The notes: generated by a model not told the origin, from the letters alone. A stretch of 64,000 nt of DNA from Haliclystus octoradiatus (GCA_916610825.1 OU744449.1:3794001-3858000); one strand, 5' to 3'. Counted from the first letter of the stretch, positions 13,392-38,900 are shown. Program-made: numbers and translations.

Positions 13392-16300
13392 ATGAGACTG
13401 CAATTAAATGCTGCAATTTATTCATTTATATTGATAATTATACTTATTAATTGTGAAGCGAAGCGAAGTGAGAAGTCAACGTCAAAGACTAAAGGTCAGT
13501 GGATTATTCAATATATATTACTTACTGTATATACTGTAGTAATTATCATGAATTTTTCTTAATTTCAAATTGCAAATAAGCTTTCACAAGGCTGGTATAG
13601 CCTAACACTTAAAAATACATGATTTAATTAGCCTTCCACCTCGATGTGCAGCTTCTCGATCTCATAGTAAATTGTTTCAAATTGTCTGCTGGCTTTTCAT
13701 TAAATAATCTTCCAGCCATATGTATCCCTGTGAGCATATACATCATATATGAACAGTATTAGCTGGAGGACTAACGAATAAGACTATGTTGAGGATAATT
13801 TGGAGTAGATGCTTCAATGAGATTAATTAGACATGTAATTAAAAATGATCTAGATTGTAATCAGATTAAATTATTCTCGTGTCGGATTAAAGTATATCGG
13901 ATTAAGGTGAAGATACCGTAACTGTAACGATGCTGATGAAATATATATCCAATGCTTTCAATCTGTATCAACACTGATTTAATAGTAATAATATAATAAT
14001 AATAATATTAATAGTGGGATTGTTCCACACCAGTTCTTGGTATATCGCTCAATAAAAATAATTAAAGCATTTATAGAATGTGGTAATTAAAAGTTTCTTC
14101 GAAAAACATTTTAGTATGAAAGATGGCGACAAAAAATCACGATTAAATTTATTCCGACGTTTCGACATTGCTGTTGTCATTTTCAAGGTTAAAAGAAATA
14201 TTATATGAAATTACAAGATATATATAGGTAAGATATACCTATATATATAACGTGTAATTTCATATAACATTTCTTTTAACCTTAAAAATGACAACAGCAA
14301 TGTCGAAACGTCGGAATAAATTTAATCGTGATTTTTTGTCACTATCTTTCATACTAAAATATTTATAGAATGAGAGTCAAAAATGAAAAATGCTAGAATT
14401 ACTGTTATGTTTAGATAACGACAAGATAATAATGCATGTAGGCTCGGTTGATATATGTATTCAACAATCAATGACAAGATATACTAACGAATGAACTAAA
14501 CAGTATATTACGTATATATATATTTTTTTTGGAGTCTGGTATCTACGCTACGTCAAGTTTCACACCAGAAGGTGATCATCAGGTGATTGATTGTCCAGTT
14601 GAAATAAATCGCATGATGATCACCTTCTGATTTGAAACTTGAAGTAGCGTAATTCTACATGTTTCATTTTTGACTCTCATTCTAAACAATGATTGACTCT
14701 GACTAGATCCCTAATGTAAAATGTAGTTTTTAACATTACAATTTTCAAATCCATCGAAACGCCGAGAATAGATTTACTCACCGAGAAGCGATTTCTTACG
14801 ATTTCTCCGCAAAACCACACAACGAACCCGTATAGGTACTTCCATACACACGCAATTAGGGATGGACCATTTTTAGTTTGGCATCATGCTGCCACTTTGG
14901 GGTATCAAGCTTTCAATACTGGATAGCTGCTGCGAATTTTCCTATTCTAGCGGTGAATCCGGAAAGTAACTGAGACAGAGCCGTCCTACCGAAAGCACCC
15001 GTACCACTCTTCTATTTCTAGAGGAGTGAATAGCAATGATTATAAATTAAAATTATAACTCTTTATTGATCTTAGCTGCGATACTGCAGATCAATTTCAA
15101 CAGATTTTATGGGATATGTGCCTCGATTTTCAATACGCAGGGATACACCGCAGCTAATCGTAATGTAATTGCCTCTGGATCATTCCATTCACCGTCATTT
15201 GGTGGTACTTACTTGATAATTTAGATAAAGCCAAAGCCAATACTGAGTAGATCTTTGGTGGATTTGAACCGCAGTCGACCAGCAGTCGACAATATATGAT
15301 AGATCTGAAGTTCGATTGCTCTGCCATCTGAGCTAACACTTCCTGTGAGGTGCCCACCCAATCCGCTTATAAACTATTAAACAATTCAGTATCATTACCA
15401 GCAAAACATTCAATTTTGAAGTTCTAGCAAGATTCTCAAAATGATACACCCCCGAACAAAAAGTACAGATGCACAAGGCCAATGAATGGTGCTCTTCAGA
15501 TCTCTTCTGAATCCTCTTGTTTTGTACAGATCCCGGTCTCAGTAGTTATAATGTAAGGCTCTGCCCCATTACTTCTTCATTGCGAGTCCCCTGTACTTTT
15601 CGATGGCTGATCAAATACAGCAAAAAATTCAATTATGTAGCCTATAGTGTTTGTGTTTCTATGTGCTTTTCGCATAATTTAATGTATTAGTCAGTCCTGT
15701 GAACAAAGTTTGAATGTGGATTGGGTGCCAACCGATGTTTCCACAGATAAGGATCGAGATATTGAGTAGCGTGGAATCAAATTTGAAATTATCTATTTAT
15801 GAAAATATCCCCGTATAGTCCCACATAGAGAACCACAAGGCATGAATGAGATAGTGTTGTTGTTATCAACAATGAATATTGTTGGATGTAAAGGACTGGA
15901 ATAATCAATATTATGGAAAGATTTGTAATTTCTAAATACTGTAATAAGAATATTATCTTGAAAATGATGCCGTCATATCAAACGTATAACTGTAAGTATA
16001 ATTAACATAAATTAATTACAAAAGAAAATTACAAAAGAAAAATTGAAAATCATATTTTTTCGTATATCCTCGAGACTATATAGCTATACTCAGTAATAAC
16101 TATACTCCTAGAATTAATATTGTTTCTTTTTCCGATTATACAGTGGAAAGCAGCAAATCATTGAAAAAATCAGCCAAAAAAAATATCCATGAAGCAGAAC
16201 ATTCCATTTCAGAAATGAAAAAAATCACAAAGGTAAAAGTTACTAAACCAGATAAAAGTATTATAAAGGTTAACGTACCATCAACTAAAAAAGATTCCGA

Positions 16301-19172
16301 TCCAAAGACAATTCTTCACCAACCAATATCAACACAACAGAAACAACAACAACAACATCATAAAAAACAAACCCCAGTAGAATTAACACCAGAAGATATA
16401 AGAATAGTTAAGAAAGAAGAAAGTATTAAAGGTTCTGAGTTACCAGGTGCATTTGGTGAAGATCCGTTTATATCAAGTGGTGATGGATCCAGTTTAATTG
16501 ATCATCAACATTTTCAAAAACGTAAAGCAACTAATCCAACATCAGCACATGCAGATATGGAAGATAATGCCGGTGGAAAAGCATCATCAGGTATTTATTT
16601 ATTTATTATTTTGCCCAAAAAAATCAAGAGTCAGGAGAGTCACATTACATTACCTCGTTTTGGTGCAGCTTATATATATTTACAAGAATATAAATAGAAG
16701 TATATCTGTTTTGCGTTACAAGGATATAATTTAGATATAATACAGAAATAATAATTCGCAAATTGTAGCTAATAAAGGTAATTTGATACCTATAGCATAC
16801 TCTACGGAAATTGTTTTGCCAGGTAAAAAAAAATATTGCATGATATTGACAAGCAGGCAAACTTCTGCAAAGGCAATTTCTATGCTTTATTATAACCACA
16901 AAATCCTACAACATGTTGTGTTCGTTGAATGATATACCATGCAGTTTATCAACTGTAAATCGAATTTGTTCAAGAGGAAATTATCATAAAATATAATCAT
17001 ACTGATGAAATTCCTGCCATATTTGCCGCATATTAGTGAAACAGAAACCTTTACTAGCAGTTGAAAATTCGCACTCCAATCTGCATTGAGGAATGGTTTA
17101 CTGTCTAACACAATTGTTATTATTACAATAGGTATGTTGCATGTTGATAGTGGAAAATTGAATCCAAGTACTTTGGAATTACCACAAGTAGGTTATTCTG
17201 CACACGCTGTCGATGATCACAACCCAAAGAATGATACTGAAGATAATTCCCATTCATTAGCTGCCAAGAAAAAGAAAATAGTTACACAAGCTAAAATATC
17301 CCATATTGTAAAAGCCGCAATTAAAGAAGTCAGCCAAGAACAAAAGAAAATTTTCGCCAAATCAACAAAACCAAAAGGTCATAAATCATTAAAAAAAAAA
17401 AAGATATCACCATTAGCTACTAATACTTCACCATTTACAGCAAAAGTTACACCATTAGCTAATAATAATATATCTGCTAAAGTTACGCCAACAGCTACTA
17501 ATGTAGCATCGAGCAGATTTGCTAATATTTCATCATCATCATCTTTATCACATTCATCTCCATCATTAATCAATACGACATTGATAAAAAAAGAAAAATT
17601 TGTTAATTCTACTGTCCCGTCAGGGCGTGGTACTCTTGCAGGTCCTGATGAAATCATTGCAGATGATGGATCTGGTGATAATGGATCTGCCGATGAAGCT
17701 GTTTCCTCCCCAGGTAAGCCTAATTTACTCATTATTCTAACTGTTAGTTATTTATCAACGAAACGGGTAACCAAGTAGTTTCTTCCCGTTAGAGTGACTG
17801 GTTATTTGATAAGTATTTGAACGGTGTTTGCGTTTGACGACCCAAGACCTTCCTGACGCCAATCCATAGTACTTTTATGAGACCTCGCCCATGTAGATGG
17901 CAAACAATGTATATACAAAGGCTATACAATTTCATTGGTAACTGCCATTGGTCTAAATACTAATACCATGTGATAATGAATGCGGTTGCGTCGGTGATAC
18001 CATATATTCACTAGACCTGGGAGAAATAACTGTTTTAGTGAATAGTAATATCATAGATTTTGAAAAATGTTGACACTATATTATTGCTACCAGAAAAATG
18101 ATGTTGCTAATGATTATTTATAGACTTGTCAGCATGTCGGATTTAATTAAGCAAGACAACATATTCAAAATAAAATAAGCTGTAATGGACGTGTGTTACT
18201 AGTTGTGAAAATTTTTGCTGGACCGGAATACATTCGCCCCATATTTCAATTCAGATTTAGATGTTTTAATATATGTTGCATTTCCGTCTCGTACAATGCT
18301 AGTGTCGACTGACCAATCACTAAAACTATAAAATGACTTAATCTGACGTTAACATAACAAACACATGAACTGTTGGCTGCAGTAAAACGTGACAGCATGA
18401 CTCGGAGCTTTTTCATGTCCAATCTCAGCATTTCTCAAAAAAAGCATTACTAATCAATCAAAAATTCCCAATTTAATTCCCGAAAACTTTGGCAGTCGAC
18501 ACTAGCATTTATCTGGGAATACGACATTTTGTTTGGATGATTTTCAAATCCAATAATAGGTTCAATTTATTTGGATTTCTAGCAAAATCTCCGGCTGATC
18601 CTACAGCAGACTTTGAATGCCCATGGGGATGCTTCTGGACATGCCATTCATATTGCCCCCAAAGATGCTGTAATAATCCATTCCATTGCCCAACATCTTG
18701 TGCAGTTTTATGCGCTCCTGAATGCCCAGAGAAATGTTGTCCACCAGGAATGAAAAAGCTGCCGAATCTTCAAATTGACTTTGGTCTCCAGCCACAACAA
18801 CAACAGCAACAACAACTGCAACAACCTGACCAATCACAGCCTATGCAACAACAGCAACCACCACCAACTCAACAGATGATGCAGCCACAACCACAGGCGT
18901 TCCCAGGATCTCTCCCAGCTACAGACGGTTGTCCCTTATTCTGCCCTAAAGTATGCATCCCCAATATATGTGATCCATTTTGTTGTGCACCACAGGCTCA
19001 ACCTCAACAACCACAAGCATACCCTGCCCCACAATCCCCACCTCCTGTTGCTCCTCCACCACCCCCAACATTCTACCCATTCATACCAGCACCACCAGTT
19101 GCCTGTCCCCCAATATGTAGAACATCATGCATAAATCAATGCCCTAATGTGTGCTGTGATCGTCGGAAATAA
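13392..19172 (+). CDS. gene B: secreted protein with four CRDs in a Gln/Pro-rich region
   Basis: Coding exons 13392-13494, 16144-16590, 17132-17713, 18583-19172 (103+447+582+590 nt) give 573 residues; all three introns are phase 1. Exon 1 encodes a signal peptide followed by a dibasic EAKRS, a possible propeptide site. Exons 2-3 (residues about 36-377) are Lys/Ser/Thr-rich and low-complexity, with SEMKKITK shared with gene A, a short Gln run, and acidic GEDP/DDGSGD segments. Exon 4 has CRD1 390-407 (CPWGCFWTCHSYCPQRCC), CRD2 413-430, CRD3 494-512, CRD4 552-569 (CPPICRTSCINQCPNVCC). CRD3 (CPLFCPKVCIPNICDPFCC) has one extra residue between cysteines 3 and 4. CRD2 and CRD3 are separated by a Gln/Pro linker; CRD3 and CRD4 by a Pro linker. 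The role as a disulfide-cross-linked extracellular structural protein is inferred. Confidence 0.85.
13985..14080 (-). repeat. AAT-tailed repeat, second copy
   Basis: A short (TAA)n run is followed by GATTGTTCCACACCAGTTCT TGGTAT and CATTTATAGAATG. The same order occurs at 29320-29415 after the very long AAT array, so the triplet run is probably the tail of a repeat element lying on the minus strand. It lies in gene B intron 1. Confidence 0.65.
14081..14360. mobile_element. foldback element with long inverted arms
   Basis: Arms 14108 to about 14225 and about 14240 to 14360 are near-perfect reverse complements (ATTTTAGTATGAAAGAT ... ATCTTTCATACTAAAAT) around an AT-rich loop. The 12-bp ATTTATAGAATG occurs directly before (14069-14080) and after (14361-14372), a likely target duplication. 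The related copy at 29.4 kb has an uninterrupted CATTTATATAGAATGAGA. Confidence 0.7.
14366..14684. mobile_element. MITE with TAGAATGAGAGTCAAAAATG ends
   Basis: Left end TAGAATGAGAGTCAAAAATG and right end CATTTTTGACTCTCATTCTA are inverted copies. Inside, GAAGGTGATCATCA and TGATGATCACCTTC form a second mirrored pair (about 14567-14630). The right half of a relative is at 26226-26302 in gene C. Confidence 0.7.
14978..15346 (-). mobile_element. SINE family 1, near full length
   Basis: Read on the minus strand it starts with a tRNA-like head (TTAGCTCAGATGGCAGAGC, then a GGTTCAAATCC-like B box) and continues through the body shared with 42763-43015, 49445-49802, 52277-52785 and 62640-63265, including CTGAGATCAA and AGAGGAGTGGTACGGGTGC. 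It lies in gene B intron 1. Confidence 0.75.
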
Positions 19173-22100
19173 ACATATCTAACAGAAATGATGCTATAAT
19201 ATACCTAAAGGAAGATTGTGCTATTTGTATTAGTAAAACTGTTATGAACAGTAATCTCTATATACCGCTTGGATATTTGATAAATAATTGTGATACTTAG
19301 ATTAGTAATAACATAATAGTTTCAACGTATTGATTAATTTTATGAAATGATCTCGATTTTGTATATAGAGCGAAAATGCTTTAGGTTTAATTTTATCTTG
19401 AGAATACAGCCAATTTACAATAAATATATATATATATACATGACATTGTAAGTGTTGTATTTTATATACTATCATCTCAAGAGACCTGCAGTATAAAATA
19501 TTATAGAATGCCTGGAAAAGAAAAGTGAAAACTATATGTATATGTGCACATACCAATGTATGCATTTTTATAAATTTTTAACTGTTTTGTCGGAGAGGTC
19601 GTATTATTCAAATGTCTCTCTGTTGTTATAGAATATTTATTACAGGTGGCTTAAGTCAGCAAAGTCCTGATAGTCTAAAAGGTATTACTGAGGCCATTAT
19701 AAGGGTGTTTGAAATATGAAATATTAGAAGATTTTCATGATGAAATGTGAATTATTCACATCTCTGGATTGTTCTCAAAATGTTCAAATATGAAAATGGA
19801 TCACTTCAAAATTTCAAGTATTTGTCGATCTTCGGAATGAAATATGAAATATATGTTCAATATAACTTTGACTGCAATAGTACCCTAAAAGTTCTTCTTT
19901 ACTGTACCCAGAGATGCATACATCCCGGTTTTGTATGCTTAATTGCCCCCCTCTTGTACGGATGTAAAGTGGGACATTAAGTGAAGTGGGGTATTAAGCA
20001 AGGTAGGAATATGAGAGCTATGTAAGGGGGATATCAACCAAGATTGACTGCATATAAACTGCTGATCAGCCTCCGGAGGTTATTCACTGACATACGTCTT
20101 TCTCGTATATGATGGACCCCACAATGGAAGGCGAATTCTTCGCAACGTCTGTCTACAAGTTACTGTTTTAATATAAATGTATATATATCTATTATAAGTT
20201 AGCAAATGTTTGAAAGGTATTCTTTTATTTTCTCGCCTCGGAACTCATTTCTATTCGAATATTTGGTAACTTTACGAATAAATTGAAAAACCAAACTATG
20301 AAGCTCAATGTTGCTGTTTGTTGTCACCTGCTGAAATTCTGCTTTATACAGAAAAATAAATTCGGACGATCAGATAATTCTTACATGAAGTCCAAAGTGA
20401 AGAATCTGTATCATTAACTTTCTGTATCATATTTGTTTCTTTATCGCACACGCACATATATCATTATACCTATACCTATATAGTCACAATTGTTTGGTGT
20501 CATAGATTTAGTAGCTGATATCACGCACCCACATCATCAAATGGAGTTTTCACCAGATTGTATGTGATAAGCAACACATTAATATTAATTTACTTAATTT
20601 ATTTGTTTCGTATTCGTTTGTTTGAATGTTTAATGTTTGAAGTTGTCAATGAGTTGAGCATCGATCCACATATACCACTCTTATGCCTTAATTCCATTCC
20701 ACGAATGACAAAGATGTCTCAGTGCTAAATGTTCACAATATATTGTTCCTTGTAAGTGTAATATTCAACGAAAACCATATTTCGAATACATTAGTCCCCC
20801 ATGTCACACTGGACACGCGTCTACGTTTGACGTTTCACCCTGGATACGATCATAAAATATCTTAGTTGAAAATTATTTTGAAACCCCAATATGAATGATT
20901 ACAATTAGGTTTAAGAGAAGCATGTTGTGGCTACATAATCAAGTGAGACATTTCCTACGTTAATCCAAGACGTGAAACATTTTGTTTATTGAGTCAAAAT
21001 TGTAAAATATGACATTTCGTTGTGTACGTATAAGTAGAAGACTGTTGCTATTTTATTATTTGCCTTATTCTTGCATACTCTTGTATATCATATGTTAGTT
21101 TCCCAACATCAGTATGACACGGGAAAATATAAGAAATCATCATGATTCATTTTTAAACTTCTTGATTTATTTTCTTTGGCAATTTGAGATCTCGATGAAG
21201 AAAGCAGTGGTCATGGTACTATACCACCTGAAGTTTACAAAGTATTAAATCAGAAAGCAGCAGAAATAGCGCAAGGTGTGTGTCTTTTCAAAATTTGCTT
21301 CATGCAATATCACCAGCATTACCATTTTGCTGTTGCGGAGTATTATTGAGAAAACAATAATTTGAACAGTGCTGACAGTGCCGTTATATTATGCATGCAT
21401 GACCTATGCCTATGCCATATATGACCTATATAAATTTGAATTCCGGTGTATATATCATGAATGTGCTGCTGTATTGGATTTATGGTCTGTTCGTCTTGTC
21501 GTAATCTAAGAATTCTATTTTTTGTTGTTGCTAATTTCAAGCTTATAATTAATTATGGAATCTCCAATACTATTTAATTGATTTGCAATTACAAAACACT
21601 TGGGTATGAACAAAAATGTCTGGTTCAAACAAGAAATTTAGGCCTTCGAATTAAATGCAACGTTTTTGCCAACGTTTTTATATTGCATCCAATTTTACTA
21701 CAGTGGATATTCCCCGAAATATTCATTCATAAGTCTCCTTTCTTGCTGAACGGACTTTTGTCTTTTCCGAGCAATGACATCGTCCCAATTCCTAATTCCA
21801 TGTTCAATGGCTAAGTTAAATGCAATGATAAAGCTAAGTATAGTTTGAGATAGGCTATATCCCTTCCCGTAGAAACTTACAGATCATGGAAGTTAATTAC
21901 ATCTACAATCAAGATATTTAACATCCAGTATTTGAAACACAGCTCGTAAAGCTAGTCTGATAATCTAACAGAAAGAATGTATCCCGCCGTTACAAAACAA
22001 AATGAGCATATAAACCGTGTTTAGTGATTCGAAATCTTTGTAAAACAAATTTGTGGCGATTTTCAATAGATGTGAGAATGTTTACCATGGTCGAGCACCC

Positions 22101-22655
22101 AGTTGTGATTTCTGATGAATAGCTGCTATATGTAAGCCCAGACAGTACTGTAAGCATGGCTAGGTCGATAGTTCAGAAGTCATGAAACAGAGTTTAACTC
22201 TTCAGAACCGATAAATATTCATATAGGTATGCAGTGCAGGCAATATACCAATTTCTTAAGCTCTGGCTCTATATGTTGCATTGTTCCCACCGAATAGGAA
22301 ATAGGACATAACAATATCATATCTCAAGATTTCTTTAACTTACACAGAGAGAGCTCATTGATAAGAACTAAGTCATCATTCATCAGAAAGTGGCTGTATT
22401 CATATCTACTTGACTGTTGCCATGGTGAGAATCGTAAGCAGTCAACCTTAACAACCATGTCAGTGAACGGGAAGTGAAGCGAAACGGATACAAAATTTCC
22501 ATAACCGCAAAGTAACAAAATTTTGTTATGCAGCACGAAATTAAGGATTATTATTTACCTTTTTGGTTATTATGATCAAATAAATGCTGGAAATATATAT
22601 TTCTATTAATTAATTTATCTTAGAGGTATCAATTTTTCATAAATTCCGATACGGG
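19173..22655. other. intergenic between genes B and C
   Basis: Holds an AATAAA at 19419-19424 (candidate gene B poly(A) signal), a degenerate pogo-like MITE at about 19905-20055 (CCCCTCTTGTACGG, GGGACATTAAGTGAAGTGGG, as in 53004-53189), and one orphan exon-like stretch at 21189-21275 listed separately. No other gene is evident. Confidence 0.5.
21189..21275 (+). CDS. orphan phase-1 exon candidate
   Basis: An 87-nt open stretch bounded by a pyrimidine-rich TTTGAG acceptor and CAAG|GTGTGT donor, with 2 nt before and 1 nt after whole codons, the same phase as nearly all junctions of genes A-C. It would encode an acidic then helical piece (contains DEESSGHGTIPPEVYKVLNQ). It lies between the gene B stop and the gene C signal-peptide exon. 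It could be an alternative downstream exon of gene B, an exon of an alternative gene C transcript, or chance. Confidence 0.35.
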
Positions 22656-33835
<11,180 letters not shown>

Positions 33836-35906
33836 ACATTACTCGACCAATAATGAAAATGGAACTTTGTGACTGAAAACAAAGTCATTGTTATTGCTTA
33901 TCTCCTCAATATATTATTGAGTTGTACAAAACAGGCTCGTTCTAGATTGTTTTAAATCAAAGTGGAATGAGTTAATTATTACATTCTATGGATGTTGAAA
34001 ATTTGAAAAGCAATCATCAGCCTTTCCATTAATCAAACTGCTAATTATATCAAAGAACATTAGTTCGCTATATGGCATTACTTTAACAGTTTCAGCTCAA
34101 TATATATGCAGTATCACATAGAATTTAGAGATATCATTTATGATAATTCATCGTCTCAAATTTCACTGTTAAATCACATCGTAATGTCATTTTATACATG
34201 CAGGAAAAGTTTAATTCTTGCAGAAATATTTTGCTTGTTTTAAGTTTGTTTCAGTTGTTTTCAGCAAAAATTTCTTATTTCAAGCAAAATATATTGTACA
34301 TGTCCAAATTTCAAGCGTTTTTGTCTTGCAAGTCAAAATTGCTTGAAATTTGGACAAAAACAATCATTTTGCTCAAAACAAGACTTATTTTGGCAAGAAA
34401 CAAGTGAAACAAATTTGAAACAAGCAACATATTATTGTAGGGATTAAAGTAGGCTGATATGTTTATACATCACGACCATTGCAACAGAATGACAATGCAG
34501 ACATTTTATTCAGTAAAACTATTAGGGGAGAAACTTAAAGCACCGTTTTGTATAATCACATTGATATTATAGATGAACTATATACAGAAGGCAGAGATCT
34601 CAATTCAACTTATCTACAAGTACAATCTCATCTATTCATCAGTTCTTGAAAAGCATATACAGAGGCATAACTGATCAAATATAATCTAATTGGATTTTGG
34701 ATTTGATTGAGAATATTATTTAACTATAAGATAAAAATATGACCGAAAACAGGTATAGATTATGTAATTATATGAATGTTTATCAAATATATTGGTATGA
34801 AATATTTGATTATTTTAAATCAATAAAATGTCTGTCTGATTTTTGAATTTTAATGAAATGATATCTAAACATGTTTGAATCGAAATTAGTTTGAAGGTGC
34901 ATATGCGGGCGCATGACCATAGCGTAGACGTTATGATATTGTCGAAGTGGGGGGTGGGAAGGGGAACATATCCAATGGAGTATAAATGAACTTTATCAAC
35001 AGTCAAGTATAGCATAGCTGAATAAACTGCGCCGTCTGCTCTGGCCAAAGTTGCTGGAAAGCGAGATCATGCCAATATACAAAAAAATATGGTAACAAAA
35101 ACATTTTTTTGAAATATGCAAACTTTAACTTGGAATATTAAACTCTCCGTGTCCAATGTCCATATAGATTTTATAGTTAATTATCATGTTGCCTGGGTTT
35201 GGCGTCCATACAATCACTATAAAATCATGTGACAAGCATCTGTCCAATGGGAGCCGAGAGCAGCACATATGAAAGAATGTCCCAACTCCTGAATGCCCAA
35301 GGAACGTAATATCATCAATGCAGATATCGCCGTCGTCGTCAGTCGAGGTGACCATAAAACATGAAACTCACAACGTTTCTTCGTGTAATTTTTCATGACA
35401 TAATATATCTATAAATGCGAAAGTCTTTGTGTGGTCAAGTTTTCCGCTGTTATAAAATTCCCTGTTTCTAAATCGCTGTCGGCATTTTGTACAAGTCTGT
35501 AATAAGCAGATTTTATAATTGCAAAGAAAAGTTGGAAGAAAAAACAAATTTAAAGAATGTCATGTATTACATTTTACTTTTTAAAACTATATATTACACA
35601 CTAACTCACAGGTATGCATTATGCAGGTTTAAACAAATTATATCTCTGTGTTTCGTGCAAATCTAAAATCATCCTGAAAATCCCACTGCAAAATGGCATA
35701 TGGCCCGCTATGTCCTGGTAAAAGGAAGACAAGAAGAAATTGACTAAGTGCATTGAATGATAATGTGAAAAATACAGTAAAATTCATGAATTCTTGACAT
35801 CGTGTCACTAAGGTTATATAAAGTTAAGTATTACATTGAAACCTAAAATAAATAATTAAAGCCGAAATAAATGATAACTATACACAATTGGACTAATTAT
35901 TAATTC
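33836..35906. other. intergenic, convergent 3' ends of gene C and DPY19L
   Basis: Genes C and DPY19L end towards each other here. About 34180-34440 is rich in mirrored CAAGCAAAAT/ATTTTGCTTG-like blocks, with GTCCAAATTTCAAGC (34302-34316) and its exact complement (34341-34355). A short minus-strand open frame at 35125-35355 is unrecognised. No clear poly(A) signal for either gene. Confidence 0.5.
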
Positions 35907-38900
35907 TTATAACTTCAAAACATTCAGACCTGGTCTTTTAAATACTATTGAAAATGGTGATGGCTTTTCAGGAATCAGTTTACATGCCGGTCGGTTTGAT
36001 CTGTTGTCAGGATCTTCTAGATCCCAAACCTCTGGTAAAGCACAACCTCTCCTACAGGGATCAAACATAAGATTCATCAAGAAATATAAACAACAACAAT
36101 AATCAAAGTCCTACAAAAGGTCTTACCCTCCGAAAACCTCGAATCTTATATTATCATCATCATCATCATCATTTATTGAGAAGCCTTTAAGCCGTTTGGC
36201 TGTGTTTCAAAGGGCTCATACATAATAAAATTAAAATAGTTACCAAACATAATTACAATATAAACAAAAAACAGTGGATTAGTTAATGATTAATCTTTAC
36301 ATGCTAGATTTGATTTACATAATTTTTGGAAAGGCCTACTATCAGTGATATCCTTTATCGAGTTTGGCAGATCATTCCATTTGCGAGTACCAGCTGACTG
36401 AAAAGAGTGACGATGACTTGGTTGAATGTAAATATTATTGTTTGTGGATGATCGTGTTCATTCGTGGTGTACGGAGAAGAGAAGAGGGTGGATAGCAAAG
36501 GAGGAGCTTGATTAAATTTAATTTTCTGAGCCCAGGAAAGCTGATTGAAAGTCACCCTGTCCTTGATGCTTAGCTTGATGATGATTATTGACAAAGGTTT
36601 GATTTGTTATGGCCATGTATTCAATATAGTAGACATTGATTGTTGTTATTTGGCTATTCGTATTGACCGTATGGTCATACAACGTACACGCAAAGTTTTG
36701 CTTTTTCAATCCATGACAGGAACACTATTGGTTGGCGACATAGTTGGCGACATAGTTAGGAAGGGCATCATCCAGTCATAAAATGCACAGGTGCTTCAAA
36801 AAATACCAATTAATTAGCCAGCAATCCCGATGGATAAATTGACAAATAGAAAAAGACGCTTAAACTTTCGCCATTTTCAAACCAGGATTACCAATATAAA
36901 CCTAATGAAAGTTAGTTTTCGAAATATTTTGAATTAAATTATATGAAGACAGATTATACTGGTATACATTTTGCAATCAATGGTTTAAAAATGGAGGAAG
37001 TTAACTCTGAAATGTCGTCAAACTATCAAGTCAAATTTTACTGGATTAAATTTTCAGCGATGCATAATCAATGTTTGAGAAATTTTAATAACATTAGATA
37101 TCAATTTGATTACATTTATTATAGTTCTATAATCTATATCCAGAATTTTGGATGTTCTTCAAGAATTTCCCTGGCCTTCCGCAAACCAGCATTCCATGTT
37201 TCCAAACTTTGTCGGACTGCATGCGACAATAATGGTTACATCAATCATTCTTGATTTGGGCTAAACAGTCTTATCCATCTCGCTGAATAGCAATACCTAA
37301 TCTTTGATAAAGGAAATTTTTTGAGCGTAAGTCATTTGTTTTAGTTCGAATTTTTGCACGAATTTCTGGTCCAAAGGTTCCTAGTGTTTCTGCTGCAATT
37401 GGTTGTAACTATCATGCAGAGATGAAAATGTTTAGCTTTTTTCTTTTCAGCTGAGTAGGCCGCTGTTCCGGCTGCTGTTGATGAACGATTGATGTGTGTG
37501 CAGCAAATGAGTCAACGCAGGTGAAATCCCACACAAAAGGCACTCATCTAGACCAGGGAAGCATAAAATGAAACAGGATGACAAAAACGAAACGAAGCAT
37601 AAAATGACGAACGTTGAATTTTGGCGGAAATATGACGCCATACAATATGTCATTCCATCCACGTCATCTTGCCAGACTAGGTGATTCAAGGAGCGAGGAG
37701 ACGTTGGTTGATTTAAGTGCTTTGTGAATGAAGCCGTTCACTTCTGCGTGCCGTGTACATCTGCAAGGTGATTTTTCACATGCAAAGCCATGATGGCCAT
37801 CTAAGCGAACATTACTGCTACACTTGCAGACATGTTGTTCACACATTCCCATGGGTCAGTCCAGGTCAAATCGAACGGCTTCGTTAAAAAAAATTGATTT
37901 CGTTTAAACTTTTTACACATGTAGATATAGGTACAGAGATATCGTATATGGAGTATTTTTGATCTTAAGCAGTTTAATTTGTACCCTTTTTGTGATCAAT
38001 GATCCATAAAAACTTTCTTTTTCTTTTAACTCATTTGTTTGTTGGTTTAATAAAATGAAATTTTGTATCAGGATAGAATAAGCAGTTTTCTATTGATTAA
38101 TGTCATTTTATTGACAAAACTCGGAGTAGTTGTTACATTGTTTCAATTTTCCGAAAAAGCTTTAGAGTCCGATAGAATGAAGGGCACATCATTTTTCACG
38201 CCGATTTTTTCACCAGTCGATTAAGCAGAATTAAAACATGCGATGGACAAAAATGTACGATGGTGTTATATTTTTACTGAGTTTAATGATCAAAAATGTA
38301 GTTTTGTGGGCTAAATGAATCAGCGTTAGTTTGCTTGGAAGCTCAAACGAAGCGATATGGCAATGCGTAATTGTTCATTTGCTTCCTTTTCCTGGGTAGC
38401 TTGAAGAGGCGTTGTTGATTGATTACCTTTATTTAACGAGGTTAAACCTGTTAAACCATCATGACAAGGCCTGCGTATAACAATTGTTTCAAAGCGAGAC
38501 GGTTGAATTACGCTAAGCATAAATTCAACTTGTGCTCGCAGCGGTCGCCGGTCAATTTTGCCCCTTTAATATACAAAATAAATTCTCTATAAAAAAATAT
38601 TTATGAATAAAGTAAGAACTAAAATATAACAATAACAATTAACATTATAAAAACTAAATAATAATTGGAGAATTGAAATAGTCAATTGGAATAGTTATAT
38701 TGCAAGCCAAAATGCGTGGGAAATTAAAATGAGTAAGAATATTTTGATCAAACCAAGGAAAGCATATGATGAAACAAAAAAAATACTCTTGAAATATTTC
38801 TTGTGAGAATACAAGTTTTCCTGGTCAATGACTTACCCTGATCGTTCACCACACCAGGCATCTTCTAATATAAAATATTGGACATGAAGACTCTTTAATG

